Shown here: piece after piece, positions 33,052 to 41,878 of the stretch
Layout of the letters: every line of letters starts with the position of its first letter
How positions within the stretch are numbered: position 1 is the stretch's first letter
Assembly: GCA_948500755.1 (NCBI GenBank)
Contig: CAOOYH010000011.1
Location: forward strand, 1 to 50,120
Reading direction: 5' to 3'
Origin: an uncultured Lactobacillus sp.
Lineage (GTDB): Bacteria; Bacillota; Bacilli; Lactobacillales; Lactobacillaceae
Length of the DNA stretch: 50,120 nt
Notes under the pieces: model-generated
What the model saw: the letters and a program-made list of their open reading frames with translations, nothing else
Databases searched by the model: none
Told to the model about the DNA's origin: nothing
Position numbers and translations under genes: made by a program

Positions 33052-33768
33052 ATGTATAATTTTGATCAAGAACCAGAGCGGCGTCACTTAGTTGACGAAT
33101 CTGGACTAAATAGCTTTTTAAGTAAAATTTACGGTTATATGGCTCTTGCAGTTTTTGTATCTGCTCTGAGTGCTTACTTAACGATGACTGTATTTGCTAG
33201 GCAAATGGTTTCTTTAATGATTCATCATCCATGGACGATGTGGCTTTTATTATTAATTCCGATTGTTCTAACATTTGCAATTAATTTCCAAGCTACGAGA
33301 AATCCAGTAGCAAGTTTTATTTTATTGATGATTACAGCGATTGTTTATGGGGTAACTTTTGCTTTTATTGCAGGCACATATACCGGGCAAGATATTGCTT
33401 CTGCTTTTGTCGCATCTGCAACGGTCTTCGTAGTCATGGCTATTTTAGGTACGGTTACTAAAAAAGATTTGAGTAGGTGGGGCTCCTATGCGTCAGCAGC
33501 ATTAATTGGTTTAATTGTTGCTATGTTAATCAACATGTTTTTAAAGAGTTCAGCAGCTAATTACATCTTTTCATTTATTGCAGTTATTATTTTTACTATT
33601 TTAACTGCTTGGGATGCCCAAAGAATGAAGAACATCTATTTACAATTTGGCGGAGAAGTTTCTACAAATGGACTAGCTGTTATGGGAGCTCTTCAGTTAT
33701 ATCTAGACTTTGTTAACCTATTTTTGCAGTTTTTAACTATTTTTGGTTCAAATGATAATAATAATTAA
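33052..33768 (+). CDS. Bax inhibitor-1 (BI-1/YccA) family membrane protein
   Basis: The 238-residue protein has seven predicted membrane helices after a short polar N-terminus (QEPERRHLVDESGLNSFLSK). The segment near the end, TAWDAQRMKNIYLQFGG, contains the conserved acidic WDAQ pair used in the family's pH-sensitive gate, and GALQLYLDFVNLFLQFL closes the last helix. Bacterial homologues such as BsYetJ are calcium-leak channels. The role here is inferred from the family. GGAGG lies 9 nt before ATG. Single gene. Confidence 0.88.
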   Translation: MYNFDQEPERRHLVDESGLNSFLSKIYGYMALAVFVSALSAYLTMTVFARQMVSLMIHHPWTMWLLLLIPIVLTFAINFQATRNPVASFILLMITAIVYGVTFAFIAGTYTGQDIASAFVASATVFVVMAILGTVTKKDLSRWGSYASAALIGLIVAMLINMFLKSSAANYIFSFIAVIIFTILTAWDAQRMKNIYLQFGGEVSTNGLAVMGALQLYLDFVNLFLQFLTIFGSNDNNN

Positions 33769-33888
33769 AAATCTTTGTTTATAGTATTTACGATATTAGC
33801 GATATATTAATTCATCTATATTTTAATAGACTAGAATTATCCTTTGAGTAGGATAACTGAAAGCTTATTGAGAGATTTATCAGTAAAT

Positions 33889-33918
33889 AAAAGCCCATGT
33901 TTTACACGGGCTTTTTTG
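33889..33918 (+). terminator. Terminator in the gap before the ABC exporter
   Basis: AAAGCCCATG pairs with CACGGGCTTT (one mismatch), followed by six T (33912-33917). It lies 120 bp after the BI-1 gene. The 297-bp gap also holds a 7-bp inverted repeat (33837-33843 with 33850-33856) and an AT-rich promoter zone before 34066. Confidence 0.8.
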
Positions 33919-34065
33919 TTGATCGATAATTGTCTGATTGGTCTGATTGAGCTAAAAATAATATGAAAAGATAAAAAAGAATATAAAATATTAATTTTAT
34001 TTATTAATACTTTTGTTATTTTGTGCTAATATCATACTAAAACAAATTTTAAGGAAGTTGTACCA

Positions 34066-35175
34066 ATGAATCTAACATATCTTAAATCTAACTTATTAAT
34101 TGTCTTAAAATCAAAGAAAAACCAACTTCTTATTGTTATTCTTATCCTATTTTCCACCTTTTCTTTACTTATAGTCGAAAATCAAAAAATAGGAGATGGA
34201 ACAAAAAGCTGGGAAACTTATAGCGAATCCTTGCAGGCTAATTCTAATTATTTTGATAGTGAAATGCTAAAAAAATCTACTTATAAGAATACCTATGACA
34301 ATTTAAATAAACAAGCTCAGGAATTAGCTAGTTTACAAAATAGTCAAGTATTTACCGATCCTGTGCAATATTTAAACAGCTATCGCAATTTGCTAACCAC
34401 TATGCAAGCAGGCTATACGAACCACTATGCTGGAGCTAATACATTAAATGTGCCATCGCAATTTTTTATTAGCAAAGAATTGAATCGGATTAATTATTTA
34501 ATTAAGCATAAGATTCCGATTGTAATGAATAATGAAAGTTCAGCAACATATTTAATTTATGTTTTATCATTTTTAGGTACTATTATCTTCTTTTATATTT
34601 CTTTCATCTCGGCTGATAGCTGGATTATTAACTTGAAGCATCAATCAGTCTTAAAAAATATTCCTTATTTCTTTAAAGACGAGATAATTGGAAAGATTGG
34701 CATTAACTTTATCTTAGTTTTCTCATCAGTATTACTCTCTATAATTGGAGCTTATGTATTTGCTGGTATAAAACATAATTTTGTTACTTTAAACTATCCG
34801 GTTAATTTTTATTTTACTCATGCACTTACTATACCTTTATGGCGTTATTGCCTTGTCTTTTTAGCATATATTTCTGGATTAGTTATTTTTGTTACAAGTT
34901 TAAGTATGTTTTTAAATCAGATAACTAAGAACATTTATTTAACTATCTTCATCGAAGGCAGTATTTACGCTTTATTATTTTTACCAAAATATATTTTGAA
35001 GTGGCTTGTATTTTTACCATCGCCATATTTAGATTTAACCAATCTATTTAATGGAGACCTTGCAAGTAATTTGCATTTAACCAATGTTAATTTTCTGACT
35101 GGCTACTTAGTACTTCTGATCTGGTCATTGATTTTGATTTATGGATTTAAGTATCTAGGGGAGAGGAAGGGATGA
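34066..35175 (+). CDS. ABC exporter membrane subunit (first permease)
   Basis: The 369-residue protein has one membrane helix near the N-terminus (about 20-40), an extracellular loop of about 110 residues rich in Asn, Ser and Tyr, then five or six helices. This is the ABC-2 type architecture of bacitracin/lantibiotic-style exporters. The cytosolic motif SVLKNIPYF recurs in the second permease (SVLKNIPLS), suggesting the two arose by duplication and both dock the ATPase. AAGGAAG is a fair ribosome site. The stop overlaps the next gene start by 4 bp. Cargo unknown. Confidence 0.78.
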   Translation: MNLTYLKSNLLIVLKSKKNQLLIVILILFSTFSLLIVENQKIGDGTKSWETYSESLQANSNYFDSEMLKKSTYKNTYDNLNKQAQELASLQNSQVFTDPVQYLNSYRNLLTTMQAGYTNHYAGANTLNVPSQFFISKELNRINYLIKHKIPIVMNNESSATYLIYVLSFLGTIIFFYISFISADSWIINLKHQSVLKNIPYFFKDEIIGKIGINFILVFSSVLLSIIGAYVFAGIKHNFVTLNYPVNFYFTHALTIPLWRYCLVFLAYISGLVIFVTSLSMFLNQITKNIYLTIFIEGSIYALLFLPKYILKWLVFLPSPYLDLTNLFNGDLASNLHLTNVNFLTGYLVLLIWSLILIYGFKYLGERKG

Positions 35176-36425
35176 AAATGAAGAAACAATATTTTATTTT
35201 TCAACTAAAATGCTTTTTCACTAATCCTAAAAATATTGGTTTATTTGTTTTAACTTTTATTCTTTCTTTATATTTTGGCTTAGTTAGCGTACCTAATCGG
35301 CAAATAATTGAAAAAGTTGATCCTTATGCAATTAAGGGAGAATACCAACGATATAATTTATTCTTGAAAAAAGCAGTAACAAAAATAAATGAAATGCAGA
35401 AATCAAAAAATGCACATGAGGTGCCGAATGAAGGATATGTTAATGCTCTAAAAACTTATCCTGCTATTCTAAAATTTGATAAACATCGTCTTCATGGAAT
35501 TAAGACAAATAATTGGAGAGAATATGCTATTTACTCAAGCAGGTGGTATAAAGATGTTGATCATTTGATTTTTGTAGATGAGAATGAACAATTTCTATAT
35601 CCCGTTCAGTATTACCAAAATAATAATTATAGGGAGGATGGGCACTTTGGTTATCAAAGAACAGCCCATTTATATGACGCTCTAGTTAAAAGCAAACAGC
35701 CACTTACTAGGAATACTATCGAGGAAAGAACTACTTTACAAATATTGCAAAATTCTATATCAGGTTGGACAGCTCTAATATTAATTATTATTGTGATATT
35801 TTTTGCAGCGGATATTGTACCTAACGATCGTAAGAACAAATCGGTCTTAAAAAATATTCCCTTAAGTAAAAATTCTATCCTTTGGATTAAAACCCTGGTA
35901 GTTGAAATAGGCGTAGGGATAAATTTTTTACTAGCTTTAGTGGTAATTACTTTATGTACAGCTCCAAAATACGGCTTTGGTTCATTTAATTTGAGAACGA
36001 CTTTTTATACGGGAAGATTGTATTTTTTACAGCCTTTTAAATATCCAACCTTAGGAGAATATTTTGGGCAGTTTGGGATTTTTGCCATTTTAATTGTTTT
36101 TTTGTTTATTAGGCTCACGATTTTATTTTCTATAATTTTTAGAAATGAATATATTGCTGAAATATTAGCAACTATATTTGCAATTAGTGGAAAAGTTTTC
36201 TATTTTTCTTTAGGAATGGGATATGTATATCCATTTTTACAAAATCTACCAATGACATATTTCTCTATTGGAGAAAGTTTAACTGGAAATTTAGCATATT
36301 TAATGGATTCTCCAGGATGGGGATTTGTAGCAGGACTTTATCCTCTTATTTTTGCCATTTTAATAGTTGAAATTTGTATGATAATGATTAGTCATTCAAA
36401 TAGAGTTTCATTAGTAAAGGGATGA
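35172..36425 (+). CDS. ABC exporter membrane subunit (second permease)
   Basis: The 417-residue protein has the same plan as its neighbour: an N-terminal helix (about 17-35), a large polar extracytoplasmic loop (about 36-190, rich in Tyr, His, Lys), then five or six helices. The loop is longer than in the first permease. The motif KSVLKNIPLSKN lies just inside the membrane after the second helix. It starts in ATGA overlap with the upstream gene, so it is translated together with it. With the first permease it probably forms a heterodimer energised by the ATPase at 36432. Confidence 0.78.
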   Translation: MKMKKQYFIFQLKCFFTNPKNIGLFVLTFILSLYFGLVSVPNRQIIEKVDPYAIKGEYQRYNLFLKKAVTKINEMQKSKNAHEVPNEGYVNALKTYPAILKFDKHRLHGIKTNNWREYAIYSSRWYKDVDHLIFVDENEQFLYPVQYYQNNNYREDGHFGYQRTAHLYDALVKSKQPLTRNTIEERTTLQILQNSISGWTALILIIIVIFFAADIVPNDRKNKSVLKNIPLSKNSILWIKTLVVEIGVGINFLLALVVITLCTAPKYGFGSFNLRTTFYTGRLYFLQPFKYPTLGEYFGQFGIFAILIVFLFIRLTILFSIIFRNEYIAEILATIFAISGKVFYFSLGMGYVYPFLQNLPMTYFSIGESLTGNLAYLMDSPGWGFVAGLYPLIFAILIVEICMIMISHSNRVSLVKG

Positions 36426-36431
36426 AATTAA

Positions 36432-37301
36432 ATGCTTAAATTAAAAAATATTACCTTATCTTTTGGTAATCATACTGTCTTAGATGATTTTAATTATAAT
36501 TTTCAAAATGGAACAATTTATGGTTTAGTTGCACCAAATGGCACAGGAAAATCGACTTTGATCAATGTTATATTGAACAATCTGAAACCTCAAAAGGGAT
36601 ACGTAGAATATAACGAATTACAGTATAAGAACGAAAAGACAATAGTTAAATTGCATCAAGAAATTTGCGCTTTTCCTGACCAAAGTGAACTTTTTTCTTT
36701 TATGACTGGGAGAGATCATTTAAAACTTTATGCTAACTTATGGCATAATAATCCGCAGAAAGTAAAAGATATTATTTCAACCTTAAAAATGGAAACTTAT
36801 ATTGATCGTAAAGTAGAAACCTATTCACTAGGGATGAAACAACGTTTATGTTTTGCAATGGTGGTGGCTACCAATACGTCAGTCATGCTTTTAGATGAAG
36901 TAATGAATGGATTAGATCCCCAAAACGTTCAGTTAATTTCACAGGTATTGTTAAATTTGCGAGCACAAGGTAAGTTAATAATTATGGCCTCACATTTGTT
37001 ACAAAATTTACAGCAATATGCAGATCAAGTTTTATTTTTAAAGAATGGTAGAATAATTAAAAATCTAAACAATAAAGCTGAAACAAAAAAATATTTAGAA
37101 TTTAATAATTCAAGTTTGATTAACGATATTCTCGAAGAAAGTAATTATCAAATTCTACCTAATCAAACGATTCTTTTACCAATTGATGAATTAAGTCAAG
37201 ATAAATTTGACTCAATAATTCATATACTACTTGAAAATAACGTTTCATTTACTGTTAGGAAAATTTCACTAGAAGACTTATTTAACAAGTTTTATGAGTA
37301 G
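36432..37301 (+). CDS. ABC exporter ATP-binding subunit
   Basis: The 289-residue ATPase has Walker A GLVAPNGTGKST (about 33-44), a Q-loop near DQSELF, signature YSLGMKQRLCFAMVV, Walker B SVMLLDEVMNGLDPQ and switch His in MASHLLQNL. The Walker A preceding residues (APNG) and the SLGMKQR signature match the drug/lantibiotic-exporter class. The C-terminal 80 residues form an extra domain. It begins 6 bp after the second permease. Immunity or peptide export is plausible, but no bacteriocin gene is visible nearby. Confidence 0.9.
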   Translation: MLKLKNITLSFGNHTVLDDFNYNFQNGTIYGLVAPNGTGKSTLINVILNNLKPQKGYVEYNELQYKNEKTIVKLHQEICAFPDQSELFSFMTGRDHLKLYANLWHNNPQKVKDIISTLKMETYIDRKVETYSLGMKQRLCFAMVVATNTSVMLLDEVMNGLDPQNVQLISQVLLNLRAQGKLIIMASHLLQNLQQYADQVLFLKNGRIIKNLNNKAETKKYLEFNNSSLINDILEESNYQILPNQTILLPIDELSQDKFDSIIHILLENNVSFTVRKISLEDLFNKFYE

Positions 37302-37419
37302 CTTAGCCATTATTTCACTGGCAAAATCAAAGATAATGAAAAATAAGCTCTATTAGTTTATTTATTGCATTTTTAGACTTAGAATGAAGGAGAATGAGTA
37401 GAAAAGGGAGGACTTATAA

Positions 37420-38295
37420 ATGACAGAAGTTCCAACTATTACATTAAATGATGGCAATAAAATGCCTTTACTTGGTTTAGGCGTCTTCCAAATACCAGAT
37501 CATGAAAAAGCAAGACAAACAGTAGAGATGGCGTTAGCAAACGGTTATCGCATGATTGATACTGCAGAAGTATATGAAAATCAAATTGCTGTAGGTGAAG
37601 CAATTGCAGAGAGTGCAGTTAATAGAGACGATATTTTCTTAACTACAAAAATTTGGGTTTCAAACATGTCATTTAAAAAAGCTACTAAAGCAATTGATCA
37701 TGACTTAAAAGAATTAGGAACTGATTATTTAGACTTAGTATTACTTCACCAACCATATGGCGATACATTCGGCGCTTGGAACGCTTTAGCTGCTGCTAAG
37801 CGCGCTGGTAAAGTTCGTTCAATTGGTTTATCAAACTTTTATCCTGATCAATACATGAACTTAGAGCTTGCTCATGAAGATAAGCCAGCAATTAACCAAA
37901 TTGAAATTAATCCATGGTTCCAACAAACTAACGATGTTAAATTCTTTCAAGGAAGAGATGTAGCAGTAGAAGCTTGGGCTCAATTTGCAGAAGGTAAACA
38001 TGATATTTTCAATAATAAGACATTGAAAGAAATTGCTGATGCTCACCACAAGACTACTGCTCAAGTTATTTTGCGTTGGCTTACCCAACAAGATATTGTT
38101 GTTATTCCAAAATCTGTTCATGAAAAACGTCAAAAAGAAAATCTTGATATTTTTGACTTTGAATTAACTAAAGATGAAATGGATAAGATTAAAGGATTAG
38201 ATAAGGGCGTAAGTCAATTCTTTGACCACCGTGACCCAGCAGTAATTGATGATATTTTCGGAGAAAGCCTAAAGCAATTACGTGATTCAGAATAG
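37420..38295 (+). CDS. Aldo/keto reductase (intact)
   Basis: The 291-residue TIM-barrel NADPH-dependent oxidoreductase has the full catalytic tetrad Asp47 (MIDTAE), Tyr52 (VYENQ), Lys77 (TTKIW) and His110 (LLHQPYG). Substrate/cofactor-side motifs RSIGLSNFYPDQY and VVIPKSVHEKRQKENLDIFD are intact. It probably reduces aldehydes or ketones; the exact substrate is unknown. GGGAGG gives a good ribosome site. It is the only working member of this family in the window, beside two degraded ones at 2810 and 28781. Confidence 0.92.
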   Translation: MTEVPTITLNDGNKMPLLGLGVFQIPDHEKARQTVEMALANGYRMIDTAEVYENQIAVGEAIAESAVNRDDIFLTTKIWVSNMSFKKATKAIDHDLKELGTDYLDLVLLHQPYGDTFGAWNALAAAKRAGKVRSIGLSNFYPDQYMNLELAHEDKPAINQIEINPWFQQTNDVKFFQGRDVAVEAWAQFAEGKHDIFNNKTLKEIADAHHKTTAQVILRWLTQQDIVVIPKSVHEKRQKENLDIFDFELTKDEMDKIKGLDKGVSQFFDHRDPAVIDDIFGESLKQLRDSE

Positions 38296-38318
38296 TCAGT
38301 AACATTAAGACAATAGAG

Positions 38319-38358
38319 ATAGATAGAAGCATGGTTTATGTTTCTATCTATTTTTTTA
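38319..38358 (+). terminator. Terminator of the aldo/keto reductase gene
   Basis: A 14-bp stem with one mismatch (38319-38332 with 38338-38351), a 5-nt loop and an eight-T run. Confidence 0.9.
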
Positions 38359-38430
38359 TTCACTATAATCTTAATCCCAAATATGATATTTTAAAGATAA
38401 TCAAAACCATAAGAAAGTAAGGTGTAAGAA

Positions 38431-39045
38431 ATGGAAGAAAATACTAAAAATATGCTAGCAGGATTACCTTATCGTCCCGACACAGAAGAGTTAAGAGCTA
38501 TTTCGACAAAGGCGCATCGCTTAAGCCGTGACTATAATCAAACAGCAGATGAAGATAAGGAAGTAAGAAAAGCAATTATCGATAATTTATTTCCAGATCA
38601 TGGAGAAGGAGTTTACCTGCAAGGACCAATTGAAGTAGATTACGGTAAATTTACAAAATTAGGTAAAAATTTTTATGCTAACTTTAATTTGACTATTCTA
38701 GATACTTGTCCAGTTACTATTGGCGACAATGTAATGTGTGGTCCTAATACTTCATTAGTAACGCCGCTGCATCCCTTATTGCCAGAGCAAAGAAATGCGC
38801 GCTTGCAAGTAGATGGGAAGATAGCAGATATTGAATATGGCGCACCAATTACAATTGGGGATAATTGCTGGTTAGCTAGTAATGTAACTGTTTGTCCAGG
38901 AGTAACGATTGGAAACAACTGCGTTATTGGAGCTGGCAGCGTAGTTACAAAAGATATTCCAGACAACTCTTTAGTTTTTGGGGTTCCAGGCCGAGTAGTT
39001 AGAAAAATCACTGAGAAAGACCGCCTAGATACTTATCCATATTAA
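38431..39045 (+). CDS. Maltose/galactoside O-acetyltransferase-like enzyme
   Basis: The 204-residue cytosolic acetyltransferase opens with the Mac domain (MLAGLPYRPDTEELRAIST, about 8-60), then a left-handed beta-helix of hexapeptide repeats (ITIGDNCWLASNVTVCPGVT, IGNNCVIGAGSVVTKDIP). The catalytic His is in VTPLHPLLPEQR. It transfers acetyl from acetyl-CoA to a sugar hydroxyl. Ribosome site AAGGTG. Convergent with plsY across a hairpin. Confidence 0.9.
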   Translation: MEENTKNMLAGLPYRPDTEELRAISTKAHRLSRDYNQTADEDKEVRKAIIDNLFPDHGEGVYLQGPIEVDYGKFTKLGKNFYANFNLTILDTCPVTIGDNVMCGPNTSLVTPLHPLLPEQRNARLQVDGKIADIEYGAPITIGDNCWLASNVTVCPGVTIGNNCVIGAGSVVTKDIPDNSLVFGVPGRVVRKITEKDRLDTYPY

Positions 39046-39065
39046 TTAGGTGCTAAAATTGCATC

Positions 39066-39095
39066 TTGCGAACGTTTGTTCAAATAAAGTATAAT
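39066..39095 (+). promoter_or_regulatory. SOS (LexA/DinR) box over a promoter with no gene behind it
   Basis: CGAACGTTTGTTCA (39069-39082) matches the Gram-positive LexA box CGAAC-N4-GTTCG at 8 of the 9 defined bases of its two half-sites. It overlaps the -35 TTGCGA (39066-39071), 18 bp upstream of a perfect TATAAT (39090-39095). Downstream there is only a five-codon frame (ATG 39100, MKKDC) and the hairpin at 39105-39140. Transcription would run toward the 3' end of plsY on the opposite strand. Confidence 0.7.
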
Positions 39096-39104
39096 ACTTA
39101 TGAA

Positions 39105-39140
39105 AAAAGACTGTTGAGGATTTTACCTAAACAGTCTTTT
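39105..39140 (-). terminator. Terminator of plsY (probably also stops the SOS transcript)
   Basis: A perfect 11-bp stem (39105-39115 with 39130-39140) has six T on the minus strand and four on the plus strand. It lies 8 bp beyond the plsY stop. Confidence 0.85.
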
Positions 39141-39147
39141 GTTCTGA

Positions 39148-39804
39148 TTATTTATTTTTAGCATTCTTTTTTAGTAATCCATGAGACTTTTTGTACCAAT
39201 ACCATAGGCCAAAAGGAACGATATTTTCTTCATGGTTAATTAGGCGCTTGATATTGGAGCGGTGTCTTACAAAGAGCAAGATCATCATAATTCCTGTAAT
39301 GATTGTAAGAAAGATATCATGAAACCAGAAGGAACAAATGAAGATGATAACTATTGAAACCAAGCTTGATAAACTTACATATGAAGTAATAAATAGCATT
39401 GGTAAAAATACTAAGGCACATAGTCCAAAGAATTTTAAATTATAGCCAAGAAAGACACCGGCGCTAGTTGCTACCGCTTTTCCTCCCTTAAATTTTAGAA
39501 AGATGGAAAAGGTATGACCTAGAATGGCACAGGCACCAGCAATTAGTAATAAATACTTTGGTCCCTTTAGATGGAAAATTAATGGTAAATCTGTTGCAAG
39601 TGTACCTTTTAATACATCAATGACTAAAACTGCACTGCCTGCTACAGGTCCCATTACTCTGAACGAGTTGGTTGTTCCAATATTTCCTGAACCAAAATTT
39701 CTTATATCTTCATGAAAAAATATCTTTCCGACTAACACACCTGTGGGAAAGGATCCAATCAAGTATGCTAAAATAAAAATTAGTAAATAATTCAACGTAG
39801 ACAT
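39148..39804 (-). CDS. plsY: Glycerol-3-phosphate acyltransferase PlsY
   Basis: The 218-residue membrane enzyme moves an acyl group from acyl-phosphate to glycerol-3-phosphate, the first step of phospholipid synthesis. The three family motifs are present: GSFPTGVLVGK (about 17-27), GSGNIGTTNSFRVMG (about 38-52) and KFKGGKAVATSAGVF (about 104-118). There are five membrane helices and a basic C-terminus. It diverges from parE, a gene order known from many lactobacilli and streptococci. Confidence 0.95.
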   Translation of the reverse strand: MSTLNYLLIFILAYLIGSFPTGVLVGKIFFHEDIRNFGSGNIGTTNSFRVMGPVAGSAVLVIDVLKGTLATDLPLIFHLKGPKYLLLIAGACAILGHTFSIFLKFKGGKAVATSAGVFLGYNLKFFGLCALVFLPMLFITSYVSLSSLVSIVIIFICSFWFHDIFLTIITGIMMILLFVRHRSNIKRLINHEENIVPFGLWYWYKKSHGLLKKNAKNK

Positions 39805-39811
39805 TCACTTT

Positions 39812-39870
39812 TCAACCCCATTTAAAATCTAAAGCTATTTTAACAAAGATTATAATAGCTGTGGGGTTGA
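39812..39870. promoter_or_regulatory. Nested dyad between divergent plsY and parE
   Basis: TCAACCCCA (39812-39820) is mirrored by TGGGGTTGA (39862-39870), and inside it AGCTATT (39833-39839) by AATAGCT (39854-39860). The parE -10 TATAAT (39851-39856) falls within the structure. It could be an operator, or a cruciform that responds to supercoiling, which topoisomerase IV itself changes. Confidence 0.5.
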
Positions 39871-39903
39871 TTTTGATTGTCTGTTAAAAATGGAGGCATT
39901 TAT

Positions 39904-41862
39904 TTGGCTAAAGCAAATAAAACTACCAGTTCATATGATGATTCTTCGATTCAGATTCTTCATGGGCTAGAAGCAGTAAGAAAACGTCCAGGAATGTATA
40001 TCGGTTCAACTGATCGGCATGGGTTAAATCACTTGATTTATGAAATCGTCGATAATTCAGTTGACGAAGCAATGGCTGGTTATGGTAAAGAAATCAATGT
40101 AACTATTCATAAAGATAATTCGGTTACGGTTCAAGATTTTGGACGTGGGATGCCAACAGGAATGCATGAATCAGGAATTCCCACTATTGAAGTTATCCTT
40201 ACTGTGCTACATGCAGGTGGTAAGTTTACCGAAAAGAATTATCAAACTTCTGGTGGTTTACATGGAGTAGGTTCTTCTGTTGTAAATGCACTATCTTCTT
40301 ACTTAAAAGTAAGAGTAGTCAGAGACGGTCAAGCATATGAAGAAGAATTTGAAAATGGTGGTCATCCAATTGGTACGCTTAAGCATTTAGGCAAGACTAA
40401 GGATAAAAATGGTACTACTATTACTTTTAAACCAGATCCAACTATTTTTTCTACTACCACATATAATTACGAAACTATTCAAGAACGAATTCGTGAGTCA
40501 GCTTTTCTATTAAAGGGTGTTAAGTTCACACTAACTGATGAACGAGAACCAGAACATCATGATGAGTTTTTATATGAAGATGGAATTAAGTCATTTGTAT
40601 CTTATTTAAACGAAGACAAAGATACAATGGGAGATGTTTTTTACTTTTCTGGTAAACAAAATGGAATTGAAGTTGAATTTTCAGGCCAATACAATGATGG
40701 ATATTCCGAAAACTTTGTTTCATTTGTAAATAATGTTCGTACAGCTGATGGTGGTAGTCATGAAGCTGGGGCACGTAGTGGGTTTACAAAAGCTTTTAAT
40801 GATTACGCTAAAAAGCAAGGGCTATTAAAGAATAAGGATAAGGGTCTAGAAGGTAGTGATTATCGTGAAGGCTTAAGTGCAGTATTATCTGTTAAGATTC
40901 CAGAAGAATTACTAGAATTTGAAGGACAGACTAAAGGAAAACTTGGAACTCCGCAAGCTAGAAGTGTTGTGGACAGCATTGTTTATGAACAGCTTTCATA
41001 CTATTTAATGGAAAACGGAGAATTTGCTCAAAGCTTAGTTCAGAAAGCACAAAAAGCAAGGGATGCACGTGAAGCTGCTAAAAAGGCCAGAGATGAAAGC
41101 AGAAGTGGTAAAAAGAGACGAAAGAAGGAGATTCTTTCAGGAAAATTAACTCCTGCTCAATCACGTAATCCAAAGAAAAATGAGTTATTCCTAGTCGAAG
41201 GGGACTCAGCCGGTGGTTCCGCAAAACAAGGAAGAGATAGAAAGTTCCAAGCTATTTTGCCATTACGAGGCAAGGTCTTAAATACGCAAAAAGCTAAGTT
41301 ACAAGATATCTTTAAAAATGAAGAAATCAACACCATGATCCATACGATTGGTGCAGGTGTTGGGTCAGATTTTCAGATTAAGGATGCAAATTACGATAAA
41401 ATCATCATCATGACAGATGCGGATACTGATGGTGCCCATATTCAAATTTTGCTTTTAACTTTCTTTTACAGATATATGCGTCCAATGGTTGAAGCGGGTC
41501 GTGTGTATATTGCTCTGCCTCCTTTATACAAATTACAAAAAGGTAACGGAGCAAAAGCCAAGATTAAATATGCTTGGACTGATGAAGAATTGAGCGAAGA
41601 CTCTAAAGACATGGGTAAGGGTTTTGCTTTGCAGCGTTTCAAAGGTTTAGGTGAAATGAATGCTGATCAATTATGGGAAACAACTATGAATCCTGAAACT
41701 CGTACCTTAATTAGAGTTAAGATTGACGATGCTCAACTTGCTGAAAAGCGTGTAACAACCTTAATGGGAGATAAAGTGGCTCCTAGAAGAAAATGGATTG
41801 ATGAAAACGTTAAATTCCGTATGGGTGAAGACGGATCAATTCTAGAAACAAGTAGAGATTAA
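39904..41862 (+). CDS. parE: DNA topoisomerase IV subunit B
   Basis: The 652-residue GHKL ATPase subunit of topoisomerase IV helps separate daughter chromosomes. I place the start at TTG 39904, 7 nt after GGAGG (39892-39896), giving MAKANKTTSS; the upstream in-frame TTG 39877 lacks a ribosome site. ATPase motifs: EIVDNSVDEAMAGYG, GRGMPTG, GGLHGVGSSVVNAL. TOPRIM: EGDSAGGSAKQGRDRKFQAI and DADTDGAH. ParE rather than GyrB is supported by the adjacent plsY and parC and by the distance from any dnaA/recF region. parC starts 17 bp downstream. Confidence 0.95.
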   Translation: MAKANKTTSSYDDSSIQILHGLEAVRKRPGMYIGSTDRHGLNHLIYEIVDNSVDEAMAGYGKEINVTIHKDNSVTVQDFGRGMPTGMHESGIPTIEVILTVLHAGGKFTEKNYQTSGGLHGVGSSVVNALSSYLKVRVVRDGQAYEEEFENGGHPIGTLKHLGKTKDKNGTTITFKPDPTIFSTTTYNYETIQERIRESAFLLKGVKFTLTDEREPEHHDEFLYEDGIKSFVSYLNEDKDTMGDVFYFSGKQNGIEVEFSGQYNDGYSENFVSFVNNVRTADGGSHEAGARSGFTKAFNDYAKKQGLLKNKDKGLEGSDYREGLSAVLSVKIPEELLEFEGQTKGKLGTPQARSVVDSIVYEQLSYYLMENGEFAQSLVQKAQKARDAREAAKKARDESRSGKKRRKKEILSGKLTPAQSRNPKKNELFLVEGDSAGGSAKQGRDRKFQAILPLRGKVLNTQKAKLQDIFKNEEINTMIHTIGAGVGSDFQIKDANYDKIIIMTDADTDGAHIQILLLTFFYRYMRPMVEAGRVYIALPPLYKLQKGNGAKAKIKYAWTDEELSEDSKDMGKGFALQRFKGLGEMNADQLWETTMNPETRTLIRVKIDDAQLAEKRVTTLMGDKVAPRRKWIDENVKFRMGEDGSILETSRD

Positions 41863-41878
41863 GAGGTTATATTTTTAA

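Noticed and set aside
33837..33856. Terminator candidate (7-bp inverted repeat TTATCCT/AGGATAA)
   Set aside because: The stem is short and AT-rich with no T-run. The true terminator is at 33889-33918.
38673..39011. 112-codon minus-strand frame inside the acetyltransferase gene
   Set aside because: Shadow of the hexapeptide-repeat coding sequence. It has no start signal or family similarity.
39877..39903. Earlier TTG start for parE
   Set aside because: No ribosome site precedes it, and the GGAGG that serves TTG 39904 lies inside this stretch.
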